Source of the DNA: a virus
Direction: 5' to 3' (one strand)
DNA length: 44,556 nucleotides
Virus record (IMG/VR): IMGVR_UViG_3300025141_000196
Location: 1 to 44,556 of that record
In this document: piece after piece, positions 16,746 to 25,407 of the stretch
Numbering within the stretch: the first letter of the stretch is position 1
Layout of the letters: every line of letters starts with the position of its first letter
Translations under genes and position numbers: made by a program
Notes under the pieces: model-generated
Database searches by the model: none
What the model was told of the DNA's origin: nothing
Seen by the model: the letters and a program-made list of their open reading frames with translations, nothing else

Positions 16746-19700
16746 TATAAACTCCCTAATACTTTAAAATAGTTTACCATCTTATAATTACCATTCTTAA
16801 TAACTGCCTCTGGAACAACCTTCTCAACTTCATCAGCCATGAATCCAGTATGTTTTTTATCATCCCATAAGTAGCTGAATGTGTAGACATTAAGACCTTT
16901 ATAGGTACCAGTCTTTTTAATATTCTTTTTAAGCTTTCTATCACTACCAGAAGCTAGAGCACAAATCCAAGGTTGAGCAGTACAAACAATAGCTACAGCA
17001 ACAGCAGTAAGGATTATTGTTCCTATAGGAGGTATAGGAGTTCCTTCGTTATTATTATCATTAGGATCATTAACAACCCTTGCAACCCCTGCTTCATCAT
17101 ACAAAGACCAATCTTTTGCAAATAATTTTGTAAATACATTAGTAGGAGAAGGATCATTTAGTTCCTCTTGAATAAAGTTTACATAATTATGAGCCGCACC
17201 ACCTACAGAACCTCTTAATAATTCTAGTTGTGCAGGTATACTTTGAGCTCCAGCAGTCTTCCACATCTTTGCCCATTCAGCCATAGTTGCATTCTCTGCA
17301 TCAGTATTGTCAGCTTGAAAGGCTGCTATCTTTGCTTTCTCTCCTTCAGAACCTGGGCCAAAAGTTTTTTGTATATTAGTTGCACCTGTAAAAAACTTAT
17401 TATAGACTGATTCACCAGGCTCATCTTCTATACCAGTAAGCTCACTTTGCATTATACCTTCTTGACCTATGGCAGTCTCTAAATCTGTAAAAGCTCCTGC
17501 TGCCCCTGATTCTAGATCAGCTTTACCAAGGTTATAAAGTCTAAGTTCCTCTGCCTTATCAGTTGAGACATCTCCAAATGCACCTTCAGTAACTCCTGCA
17601 TATTTTACAGCCTCAGTTGCTGAACCTGGAGATGCTGTTTCCAAGGCAGTTATCTCATCCTCCGTTAATAAACCTGCTTCAGTAGTAGTAGCAGCCCCTA
17701 GATCTCCTGTAAAAGTACCAACCCAATCTCTAAGTCCTGTACCAAATATACCACCAGTTGGATAAGCTTCCATATCTGAAGTAACAGCAGTTGGAAGATC
17801 TACACCAGCATAAAGCTCTTTTGATATTGCACCTGTCTCCCATCCTGTATCTACACTAGTATATGAAGGCAACTTACCTGCTGCAACATTCCCAGCACCA
17901 ACAAATGTTTCATCATCAGCTGTACCAAATTTCTTATCTGGTCCTGGAGAATATCCTGATAAAAGAGCTGGATCTGTCTTACCAAAGAGTCCTAACTTAG
18001 TTGTTTTATGAGTGTCAAATGCATCTCCATAATCACCTTTAGTATTTGTAATAATATTAGTAGACACCCCATCTATCATCATAGTTTGAGTTCCTCCAGC
18101 AACAAAACCATTCTGCATAACTTCAAGTATTGATTCTGCTGTATGTGGTTCTGTTACTTGGGTAGTAACACCATCTACATCTGTAACAGTGTAAGTATAA
18201 GTACCAAATATATTACCAAGAGAAGTATCCATTATAACCTCTTGTTGATCTAGAGTTCCTGCATCACCAAACCCAAGCTCCCATGCAGCAACAAGATTGT
18301 TGGAAATAAGCTCTACATTATTATCAAAATTTATCTTTTCCTGTTCATTGAATTCTTCCCATGTTAATTTATCCTCACCATAAGCCTCTGCTATACCTTG
18401 TTCTAACTTTTCCTTAACACGAGCTGTAGAGCCTGATCTAAGTCCTTTTTGTTTAGCAACCTTATCCTTTAATCCTACTTGACCTTGTGCAAATTCACTA
18501 GCAGTAGATTCAAAGTCAGTTTGAAAATCTTCATGAGCCTGTTCTAAATTATCTATTTTATCCTCTGTATACTTATCATAAGTATTTTGATATGTACCAA
18601 TAGCACCTTCTTCATTTTCTCCACCAAGCATCTTCCTTAGTTCATAAGCTAGTTCTGATTCATTTTCTAAAGCATTATTCTCAGTCGCACTACCAGCTGT
18701 AGCATCAAATAGAAGATTATAATCATCATCCATAAACCCTGCACTAATTAAGTCAGACTTATTATAGTCACCTACTCCAAAAAAGCTCTTAGAAGCACCC
18801 TCCATGGCTGTATTCCAAGCTACTGCAGCTGCATTGTCATCATCTGAAGTTTTTGCTATTGCAGTAGATAAAGCATTCTCTCCAAAATTAGGATTTACAT
18901 AGAAATTCTCAGCTACTGTACTTATATTCTCACGAGCTGTAGCAAGTGGGCTACCAAGATCTGGAGTAACATAATCACCTTCTCCAAACAATCCTTTAAG
19001 AATAGTTTCCTGCCCCTCATATAGTCCAGCATACTTACCCGACTCAATGGGTGCAAATTCTTTCTGCCCTCCATAAAATGCCTCCCACTGTTCACCTTCC
19101 CTAGCCGATCCTGTTACAATATTTCCAGCTTCATCAACAAATTCACCATATGTAGCACTTTCAGGATCAGAGTCTATACCCCATTGACCAAGTCCTGCTC
19201 GCTGATCTAAAATATCTTGTTGTTTTATACCTATAGCTATATTCTTAGCATCTCTCCTTGATTTAGTTCCCTCCATAGATTCTATATGAGCAGCCATTGC
19301 AGATCCTGGACTATACTTTTGTTTAGCCGCTGCAAAAGCAGCCTCATCAGAATCAATAGTTAACTCTACCTGCGTACCACCAACATCTATCATTGGAGCT
19401 ATATTATAAGGATCTGCAGGATCCCAACCTGCTAAGGCACCAGTTTCTGATCCAAAGAATGGTGTTACTGCTGCTTGTCTGTTTTCGAAATAAGCCTTAA
19501 CTTTATCACCTGGTGAGGCAGGAGCTGAAAGAGTACCAGCTTGTAATTGATGATAAACAGATGGAGTCTCATCACCTGTTCCTCCAGTTTGATCATATGC
19601 TGCTGCAGTTATGTCACCATATTTAGCCCACTGCTGATAATGTTTTCCAAGTTCTCCCTGTCCTCTAATAGGAGTATTGTAACCTTCCCAATCATAAGTT

Positions 19701-20254
19701 GCAGGGTCTGGCAACCATGTCCCTGGACCAGTAGCATCTCCAACTACCTCACTAGAAAATTGACCGCCTGTAAGACCGCCATAATATGTATCAAAAATTT
19801 CTTCAATTGCTCCTTTATAATTAGTCATTGCAGTCTTTACACTATCTTCCCATAAAGGCTCACCTGAATAACCTCCTTTAAATGCCAATCCAGCCCATGG
19901 ATCATCTACCATTCCTTCCTCAAATATATTAGTAAGATAGTCTCCACCTGCAAAAACTCCTGCAGTAGGATCATATTGCCATTTACTAGAATATTCACTA
20001 AGTGCATCAGCACCTTTTCCAAACACCTTTTCTGGGTCCCAAGAAGTCTCCCTATCGTACATCGGACCTGTTGTTCCAAATGGTGCAGCTTCATTCCAAT
20101 TAAAACCTCCAACCATTGATTCAAATGCTCCTGGCATCATATCACCAAGACTCCACGAAGGAATATCAACTGTTGGTGGGGTTGCACCTCCAAAAGTAGT
20201 TGCACCTTGATATGTCTCAGGTGCTACTTTAAAAGTTTGTGTAGACTTTGCCAT
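16745..20254 (-). CDS. Ejection/structural protein with C-terminal membrane helix and S74-like module (1169 aa)
   Basis: Most of the protein is acidic, alanine/glycine/aspartate-rich and repetitive (many FG, YDP and GTGD-type turns). The ending is distinctive. A strongly hydrophobic stretch (about 1077-1100, IILTAVAVAIVC...) is followed at once by SDRKLKKNIKKTG from residue 1104, then GLNVYTFSY, KHTGFMADEV and PEAV. This is the Peptidase_S74 intramolecular chaperone pattern: SDxRxK with the reactive serine, then the G-x-x-A-x-E-V block. S74 modules usually trim tail fibres and spikes by self-cleavage before that serine. Here, cleavage would leave a mature protein ending in a membrane helix. 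Its place between the 186-aa and 677-aa proteins suggests an ejection-channel component. It starts behind GGAG in a TAATG overlap. S74 homology is clear by pattern; activity is inferred. Confidence 0.65.
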   Translation of the reverse strand: MAKSTQTFKVAPETYQGATTFGGATPPTVDIPSWSLGDMMPGAFESMVGGFNWNEAAPFGTTGPMYDRETSWDPEKVFGKGADALSEYSSKWQYDPTAGVFAGGDYLTNIFEEGMVDDPWAGLAFKGGYSGEPLWEDSVKTAMTNYKGAIEEIFDTYYGGLTGGQFSSEVVGDATGPGTWLPDPATYDWEGYNTPIRGQGELGKHYQQWAKYGDITAAAYDQTGGTGDETPSVYHQLQAGTLSAPASPGDKVKAYFENRQAAVTPFFGSETGALAGWDPADPYNIAPMIDVGGTQVELTIDSDEAAFAAAKQKYSPGSAMAAHIESMEGTKSRRDAKNIAIGIKQQDILDQRAGLGQWGIDSDPESATYGEFVDEAGNIVTGSAREGEQWEAFYGGQKEFAPIESGKYAGLYEGQETILKGLFGEGDYVTPDLGSPLATARENISTVAENFYVNPNFGENALSTAIAKTSDDDNAAAVAWNTAMEGASKSFFGVGDYNKSDLISAGFMDDDYNLLFDATAGSATENNALENESELAYELRKMLGGENEEGAIGTYQNTYDKYTEDKIDNLEQAHEDFQTDFESTASEFAQGQVGLKDKVAKQKGLRSGSTARVKEKLEQGIAEAYGEDKLTWEEFNEQEKINFDNNVELISNNLVAAWELGFGDAGTLDQQEVIMDTSLGNIFGTYTYTVTDVDGVTTQVTEPHTAESILEVMQNGFVAGGTQTMMIDGVSTNIITNTKGDYGDAFDTHKTTKLGLFGKTDPALLSGYSPGPDKKFGTADDETFVGAGNVAAGKLPSYTSVDTGWETGAISKELYAGVDLPTAVTSDMEAYPTGGIFGTGLRDWVGTFTGDLGAATTTEAGLLTEDEITALETASPGSATEAVKYAGVTEGAFGDVSTDKAEELRLYNLGKADLESGAAGAFTDLETAIGQEGIMQSELTGIEDEPGESVYNKFFTGATNIQKTFGPGSEGEKAKIAAFQADNTDAENATMAEWAKMWKTAGAQSIPAQLELLRGSVGGAAHNYVNFIQEELNDPSPTNVFTKLFAKDWSLYDEAGVARVVNDPNDNNNEGTPIPPIGTIILTAVAVAIVCTAQPWICALASGSDRKLKKNIKKTGTYKGLNVYTFSYLWDDKKHTGFMADEVEKVVPEAVIKNGNYKMVNYFKVLGSL

Positions 20255-20814
20255 TAGTATTGATCTCCTGGATTACGAAGTCCTGGAGGCCACATATCTG
20301 GAAACCAATCAGGTCTTGGAAGAGTAGGTCTATCAGGTCTATTTGGAAGTAGGTCACCTGGGTTAGGTATAAAATCAGCTGGATTAGGTATATTAGGTAT
20401 TTTATCTAATAAATTTCCACCAAACTCCCCAATATTTCCAAATGCATCTTTAAATCCACCTATACCATGAAGTTGAGCTGACTTTCCAAGATGACCCATA
20501 AGACTACTCCACATGCCAGCCTCTAGTTCAAGAAGAGAGTCTTTAGATCCTTCATGATATTCTCTATCCTTATCCATAGATGTATAAAGATAGTTTGATT
20601 CAAATTCATCAGGCATATTATGCTTTTGATATGTTCTATTTATAGTATCTAATCCAAAGCCAATAACTGGATTCCACATACTTACAAGCTGTGTTAAGCC
20701 ACTAATATTATCATGCTTAGCTGCAAAGCCCTGCATATCCTCCCACCAATCTTGATATTTAGCAGCCTGCTGTTGCTCAGAAATTCCTCTTGATATATTA
20801 CCTGTTCTTAACAT
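20254..20814 (-). CDS. Small ejection-module protein with Pro/Asn repeats (186 aa)
   Basis: Unrecognised family. The first 120 residues are mixed helical with Trp/Gln-rich segments (YQDWWEDMQGF, LVSMWNPVIGFGLDTI). Residues about 120-145 are glycine-rich and moderately hydrophobic (GIGGFKDAFGNIGEFGGN). The last 45 are an imperfect proline repeat built from PN.PNP and PRPD units (IPNPADFIPNPGDLLPN). Such a proline-rich tail is often extended and unstructured. It is the first gene of the ejection block and overlaps the 1169-aa gene by one base. A small first member is common in podovirus ejection sets; that role is inferred. The ATG follows AGAGG. Confidence 0.5.
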   Translation of the reverse strand: MLRTGNISRGISEQQQAAKYQDWWEDMQGFAAKHDNISGLTQLVSMWNPVIGFGLDTINRTYQKHNMPDEFESNYLYTSMDKDREYHEGSKDSLLELEAGMWSSLMGHLGKSAQLHGIGGFKDAFGNIGEFGGNLLDKIPNIPNPADFIPNPGDLLPNRPDRPTLPRPDWFPDMWPPGLRNPGDQY

Positions 20815-20867
20815 AACAATACCTCTTATCTAAAATTAATTGGTATAAACCATTATAATATAATACA

Positions 20868-21092
20868 TTAAGATAGTTCAACGCTATACCATTTTCGTCT
20901 AAATTTCGCATATAATTTAATCTTACCTTCCACCAGCCTAAGTGTGAACTCCCCCTCTTTACCCTCTTTATTTGTCGGAACTCCATCTGCAACACGAGTT
21001 TTAGATGCTCTCCTTTTTAATCCAGCCTTGATCTCCTTATCTGGTTTTTTCTTCTTACTTATCTTACTTTTTAATAATCTACGTGGAGGCAT
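20868..21092 (-). CDS. Small basic protein with RKWYSV end (74 aa)
   Basis: A very basic N-terminus (PPRRLLKSKISKKKKPDKE) is followed by a compact beta unit in which the order GEFTLRLVEGKIKLYAKFRRKWYSVEL is conspicuous. Short 'LR...G...LY.K...KWY' units recur beside tail genes of many environmental phages, without a known role. I infer a small virion or head-closure accessory. It overlaps the 939-aa gene stop as TAATG, so translation is coupled to it. A second open frame over its end (20798-20995) is a shadow. Confidence 0.6.
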   Translation of the reverse strand: MPPRRLLKSKISKKKKPDKEIKAGLKRRASKTRVADGVPTNKEGKEGEFTLRLVEGKIKLYAKFRRKWYSVELS

Positions 21093-23911
21093 TATTTCTG
21101 ACTCTTCTCTCTGTAAACCACAGTAATATCATTAATTTCAAATGTAGCTGGTACTGTATCATTACTAATCATTGCAAACTGAAATGTATATATATTATTG
21201 ATAGCTGCAGCTGGCTTCAAATATGCAGTTCTCCATGCACTTGCAGTAGTCTTAAATGTTTTATCTGCAGACTCAAGAGCAGCAGACTTGTCTCCATCTA
21301 TGAAAAGACTTGTAGTAGAGTTAAATTTTAATGCACCACTCCAATCAGTAGGCCTTGAAGAATCCACTGCATAAACAGGTATTACATTAGTTGTAGCACC
21401 AGCCTTATATGTTACATATACTCCAATTACCTTCTTCCTTGTAGTTGGATTACCAAAAGACATATCTTTAGTTACATATAGGAATTTAGCAGCAGTACCT
21501 GTACCAGTACCTGAAGATACAGGACCATTATCATAGTGAAACATATCCATATTCTCACTACCATTTGATTGGCTCCCATATAATAAATAAGTTTTATTAG
21601 ATCCAATAGAAGTTGAATTTACAAAATTGCTTTGATTACAACCTGAGCCTCCATAGACTCCATATAATGGATGGAAAGTTTCAGTTTTAAAATCATATAT
21701 CATACAGTTTCTATTATCACTGCCTGTAGAATAAACCAACTTCTTATCTTCAATATCATAACCTATAGCTATACCCAAAGACTCATCTAAACTATCAAAA
21801 GTATTGTCATCTTTTATACGAAGAGTACCCTCTGTCATTTGTGTTTCTGATAAATTTGAGACATCTCCATCATAAAGATATAATCCAGCTCCATTGATCC
21901 AGGCTATACCCTTCTCAGTTTCACAGGCTTGAGATGCTTGCTGTATTCCAAGTCCAGGATAATCAGATTCAAGAGATATTTCTGAAACATCTGCAGTATC
22001 AGCTCCACTTAAAACATACATTGTTCTCTTTTTAAATACTATAAGCTCTTCACCAAAAGACATTAAAGAAACTATTTCATCACCATCATTAGGAGCTACT
22101 TCTATAAAGTTATTTGAAGGGAATATATCATGGCTTAAAACATCAGACTTTATTATTTGATCTTCATAAGTAACACCTGCTTGTGTAAAATTACCTAGAT
22201 ATCTATTAGCACCCACTATTGCTGATGTTTTACCAGTAGCATATATAGCCTCAGATGCAAGATACCCTTTTAGCTCACTAAACTTAATTGCAGGCAATGT
22301 ATCAAGTTGTACTGCAGTATCTCCAGCAATATTTGGCTTTAAATGATTTATTCTTTCACCAGCCATAGCTAAACTATAGTTCAAATGGCTTGAACCATAT
22401 ATAGAGTATGTCATATTAATAAAATTACATTCTATTAGCTGTAATGGATCACCACCACCTGCGGATGTTTCAGACATCCATATTCTAAAACCAGTTACCC
22501 TTGGATCCCACATTTCCCTACCATGAAAAGGAGCATACCTTATAAGCATTTTAACATCAGGCATATAACTCCCACTTACAGTTAAATAATTACTTTCCCA
22601 TACTATTTCAGTTTCCTGCATTTCATCATCAAGAAGAAGAGATGCTCCAAGATACCATGTTTTTGTTATTGATCCATCTGCTAGTATAGCAGTCCCACCA
22701 GCACCATTATTAAATTCAACTTCAACTCCATAACTTGGATTCGAATTTGTATAGTGAATATTATTACTTGGATCTCCTAAAAATTTAGGATTCAATAATG
22801 TAGTAACTCCACTGGTATTAGCCTTGTCAACTGGACTATCTGTAGTAAATTTAGGAAAATCCATTGCATATGTACCACTAATAGTATATCCAGAGCCAGA
22901 TCCATAATTTACTTGCTCTATATTTCTAACAGTAGAAGTTCCTCCAACTAATGTTCTAGTTCTATCTACCTGTGCCCATTGCATTATTTCATTTTTATTT
23001 TGAACCTTTAAGATACCATTATCAAAAGATATATCTACTTTTGGATCATTAAATGTAGACCCCATAATACCATTACTAGTTTTAAATTCAGCAAATCGAG
23101 AAGATCCATCATATAACGCATCATTTATAGCTGAAGCTAAAACAACCTTTCCAGTCCCAGTACAAATTGCAGTATTATTAGACCCTGTTGTTGGTATCTT
23201 TTTAATTGAAAAATTGTCTATAGTTATTGTTTTGCTCAAAGTCCCACCACCATTATAGTATCTAATAGTTATATAATCGTCATCAGAACCCCACTTGGCA
23301 ACAAATTGAATAGCAGTATTACTACTTGCCCAGTTTTCAGGATTCATATTAGGACTAACAAATGCTTGGCTCCCTCCAAGATCTATAAATATTTTACCCA
23401 ATTCAGTATCAGTATGATCAGTAGATGCATCTGTTATACCAAGGTATACGTAGCATAAATCTCCATCCGCAAACAGTGATGGTTTATTTATCCTAATACC
23501 TCCATAGTTAGTACTACCTGTACCTGTTGCCAAAACATAATTATCATCACCAGAACTATACCCAGATTTACCAACTCCACCTGAAGTAGAATCATCCCAA
23601 TCATCAGTATCAAAGTCATCGTCAAAATAAACTTTAATCTCATCCATCCATGCAGTGTCCATATTAAATGACATTAAACCATATCCCTGATTGTGATGGG
23701 AACTGTCATCTGTATCTTGAGCTGTAAAAGCATTTGTAGAAGAGGGAATAAAAGAAGTTCCATGCAAACTTCCAGATTGTGTTAACTTTCCACCTGCTAC
23801 ATTAGATATATTCCTGGCTTCAGCAAACTGATTGTCCTCAAGGTCTTTAGCATCAGATCTAAGATTTAGACCTCCACTAAAATCATCAAGTGTTTTTACA
23901 GATTTAGCCAC
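21092..23911 (-). CDS. Tail/head-closure stabilisation protein, P22 gp10-like (939 aa)
   Basis: The N-terminus (FSGGLNLRSDAKDLEDNQFAEARNIS...GGKL) is the hallmark of the large beta-rich proteins that seal the portal and connector of short-tailed phages (P22 gp10-like stabilisation or tail-tube proteins). The rest is beta-rich with many 'lyDGd', 'iaWinGaGlYlYDGd' and 'evWesnyl' strands, as in a propeller. Residues roughly 95-245 look like an inserted jelly-roll, carbohydrate-binding-like domain (FDTDDWDDSTSGG ... ITIDNFSIKKI). It starts at GTG 23911, since the codon before AKSVK is GTG, with only a weak ribosome site, and overlaps the preceding small gene by 8 bases. It lies between the lysis genes and the ejection module. 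The family assignment rests mainly on the N-terminal motif and size. Confidence 0.6.
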   Translation of the reverse strand: MAKSVKTLDDFSGGLNLRSDAKDLEDNQFAEARNISNVAGGKLTQSGSLHGTSFIPSSTNAFTAQDTDDSSHHNQGYGLMSFNMDTAWMDEIKVYFDDDFDTDDWDDSTSGGVGKSGYSSGDDNYVLATGTGSTNYGGIRINKPSLFADGDLCYVYLGITDASTDHTDTELGKIFIDLGGSQAFVSPNMNPENWASSNTAIQFVAKWGSDDDYITIRYYNGGGTLSKTITIDNFSIKKIPTTGSNNTAICTGTGKVVLASAINDALYDGSSRFAEFKTSNGIMGSTFNDPKVDISFDNGILKVQNKNEIMQWAQVDRTRTLVGGTSTVRNIEQVNYGSGSGYTISGTYAMDFPKFTTDSPVDKANTSGVTTLLNPKFLGDPSNNIHYTNSNPSYGVEVEFNNGAGGTAILADGSITKTWYLGASLLLDDEMQETEIVWESNYLTVSGSYMPDVKMLIRYAPFHGREMWDPRVTGFRIWMSETSAGGGDPLQLIECNFINMTYSIYGSSHLNYSLAMAGERINHLKPNIAGDTAVQLDTLPAIKFSELKGYLASEAIYATGKTSAIVGANRYLGNFTQAGVTYEDQIIKSDVLSHDIFPSNNFIEVAPNDGDEIVSLMSFGEELIVFKKRTMYVLSGADTADVSEISLESDYPGLGIQQASQACETEKGIAWINGAGLYLYDGDVSNLSETQMTEGTLRIKDDNTFDSLDESLGIAIGYDIEDKKLVYSTGSDNRNCMIYDFKTETFHPLYGVYGGSGCNQSNFVNSTSIGSNKTYLLYGSQSNGSENMDMFHYDNGPVSSGTGTGTAAKFLYVTKDMSFGNPTTRKKVIGVYVTYKAGATTNVIPVYAVDSSRPTDWSGALKFNSTTSLFIDGDKSAALESADKTFKTTASAWRTAYLKPAAAINNIYTFQFAMISNDTVPATFEINDITVVYREKSQK

Positions 23912-24059
23912 TAAACTTCTTTATCTCTTTCTTAATCTTTCTCCATACTACATCATCTGCTTTACTTGGAGTTATCTTTGTAGCAATATCTCCTACAAGA
24001 ATAAGTAATCCTTTTACTCCATGTTTCTTTACCAACTTCTTTATAAATACTTTAAACAT
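23904..24059 (-). CDS. Small basic protein, paralogue of its upstream neighbour (51 aa)
   Basis: Translated from the gap, it starts MFKVFIKKLVKKHGVKGLLI. A hydrophobic stretch (GLLILVGDIA) leads into ITPSKADDVVWRKIKKEIKKF. That second half matches the end of the upstream 47-aa protein (LTPNTWDDLIWTSIKKAIFK) in pattern TP...DD..W..IKK.I.K, so the two are probably duplicated. Length and layout suggest a membrane-surface protein of the lysis region, but its function is unknown. It starts one base after the previous stop and ends inside the next gene's start (8-base overlap). Confidence 0.55.
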   Translation of the reverse strand: MFKVFIKKLVKKHGVKGLLILVGDIATKITPSKADDVVWRKIKKEIKKFSG

Positions 24060-24060
24060 A

Positions 24061-24204
24061 TTATTTCCCCACCACTTTAAAGATTGCTTTTTTTATACTA
24101 GTCCATATAAGGTCATCCCACGTATTTGGAGTAAGTGCTACGACCTTATCTATAGAGAGTATTACTATTAAAATATACTCCCAATTTTCAATTATTATTT
24201 CCAT
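24061..24204 (-). CDS. Small membrane protein, holin-like (47 aa)
   Basis: The ATG at 24204 follows AAGGAG with 7-base spacing. It encodes one membrane segment (WEYILIVILSIDKVVAL) followed by TPNTWDDLIWTSIKKAIFKVVGK, an amphipathic basic tail. This one-helix form with a 'TP..WDD' turn is often seen next to endolysins in phages and may be a holin accessory or antiholin. The tail is shared with the downstream 51-aa protein. Too short for firm family assignment; the ribosome site and the close packing make it a likely gene. Confidence 0.6.
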   Translation of the reverse strand: MEIIIENWEYILIVILSIDKVVALTPNTWDDLIWTSIKKAIFKVVGK

Positions 24205-24216
24205 TATCTATCTCCT

Positions 24217-24360
24217 TTATTTCTTCTTTGAATTCCATAGATCAAAAAGTGTTTTAACCTTGTCCTTAAGTACATCTATATCTACTCTCATACGAGTTAA
24301 TACAGTTACTAAAAGAACAAACGCTGTAAGCTGTTCCCAATACTCTGTTATAAAGTTCAT
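24217..24360 (-). CDS. Small one-helix membrane protein (47 aa)
   Basis: It starts immediately after the metallophosphoesterase stop (TAA then ATG). The product, MNFITEYWEQLTAFVLLVTV..., has one membrane segment near residues 8-23, then a short coiled coil (RVDIDVLKDKVKTLFDLW) and a basic end (NSKKK). This layout is like small lysis accessories such as XhlA-type or i-spanin-like peptides, but no family signature is present. It is the first of three tiny genes between the phosphoesterase and the stabilisation protein. Confidence 0.55.
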   Translation of the reverse strand: MNFITEYWEQLTAFVLLVTVLTRMRVDIDVLKDKVKTLFDLWNSKKK

Positions 24361-25251
24361 TTAGTTCGTCCACGCCTCTATCTTATCTTTTCCAAATTCC
24401 ATTGTTACCCACCCAGTTCTTATCATAGGATAAAAGCTGTATCGTGCATAGTCTGCATAACTGAGAAAACTACCACCCCTACAGTACCATCTCCTATGTA
24501 ATCTTTCCTCTTTATTATCAACCCTCAAACTATCTATAGGCTTACAATATAGTTGATGATTATGTCCTAAAAAGAATACATCCCCATCACTATATACTGC
24601 TGCCATCTTATCAAGTTCCAAATCTCCATTCTTTCCACCACCCTTACCATGTCCACTAACTAAAAACCATCTCTGATCTCCAATCATTATCTGAGTGTAT
24701 CCTGGTAATCTAAAATAAGGAACTTGAAGCATATCAGACATGACCCTGCACACATCAAACCCAAGTATATTAACAGACCTTATCATATCATGGTTACCAC
24801 CTCTTATAAAAAGTAGCTTATCCACTATAGGCTCTATCTTCTTTATAAAGTGAATATGTTGCTCGTCTGGCTCCATATTCTGTCCTCTTTGACTAATCTT
24901 ATACCCAGGAGGAATAAGCTCTATATTGTCACCATTTAGAAACCATCTTGCATTTGGATCTGCCTTCACCTCTTCAATGAGATTATCAAACTTAGAGTCA
25001 TGGAACTCATTAGCTCCAAAATGAACATCAGTTGCTCCATGTATCTTTACAGGTTTCTTGAAGTTAAGTTCAAGTATTTTCCCTGGTTCCACATCTCTGT
25101 TAATTAGTAAATCACCATTCTCCTTTTCAATTGGAGCACTAAAATATTTAGAACACTTAGTACACATATATTCTTGTACTGCATCTTTAGTCATCCTGAT
25201 TCTAGTACCGTTCTTAGATATCTTAGCTGAACTACAGTGAGGACAAATCAT
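24361..25251 (-). CDS. Zinc-ribbon metallophosphoesterase (296 aa)
   Basis: A calcineurin-like phosphoesterase preceded by a small zinc ribbon. The ribbon has CPHC (Cys3/Cys6) and CTKC (Cys30/Cys33), like the DNA-binding ribbons of IS1 InsA-type proteins. The catalytic domain shows all metal-binding blocks in order: D75-x-H77 (ATDVHFG), GD108N, GGNHD (151-155), H201 (SGHGKG) and GHNH (229-232). The enzyme should hydrolyse a phosphoester with two metal ions; the substrate is unknown (DNA end, nucleotide, phospholipid or protein). The ribbon suggests nucleic acid. It starts behind AAGGAG. It lies between the holin and three tiny membrane genes, an odd site for a DNA enzyme, so a lysis-linked or anti-defence role is possible but only inferred. 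Confidence 0.85.
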   Translation of the reverse strand: MICPHCSSAKISKNGTRIRMTKDAVQEYMCTKCSKYFSAPIEKENGDLLINRDVEPGKILELNFKKPVKIHGATDVHFGANEFHDSKFDNLIEEVKADPNARWFLNGDNIELIPPGYKISQRGQNMEPDEQHIHFIKKIEPIVDKLLFIRGGNHDMIRSVNILGFDVCRVMSDMLQVPYFRLPGYTQIMIGDQRWFLVSGHGKGGGKNGDLELDKMAAVYSDGDVFFLGHNHQLYCKPIDSLRVDNKEERLHRRWYCRGGSFLSYADYARYSFYPMIRTGWVTMEFGKDKIEAWTN

Positions 25252-25260
25252 ATAGTCTCC

Positions 25261-25407
25261 TTATTTAAGTTCTTTAGTAATTTTGATAACAAGATATATT
25301 AAGGTAGCTACACCCACACATAAACTTATCACCTCTGGAAGCCATCCACTTACCGATAACCACCATCCACCCATTCCTGCTCCTGTTGTTTTTAATGTGT
25401 CAATCAT
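25261..25407 (-). CDS. Putative holin (48 aa)
   Basis: The product, MIDTLKTTGAGMGGWWLSVS..., has a glycine/tryptophan-rich N-terminus, one hydrophobic helix (LPEVISLCVGVATLIYLVI, about 23-41) and a basic end (KITKELK). This is the profile of tiny single-helix phage holins, which open the inner membrane so the endolysin reaches the cell wall. The ATG overlaps the endolysin stop in TAATG, and the gene lies directly downstream of the M15 endolysin, the usual partner. Identification rests on topology and neighbours. Confidence 0.68.
   Translation of the reverse strand: MIDTLKTTGAGMGGWWLSVSGWLPEVISLCVGVATLIYLVIKITKELK

Noticed and set aside
20798-20995. 65-codon minus frame overlapping the 74-aa gene
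   Set aside because: It is a shadow of the 74-aa gene in another frame. That gene has the TAATG coupling and the recurrent KWYSV unit.
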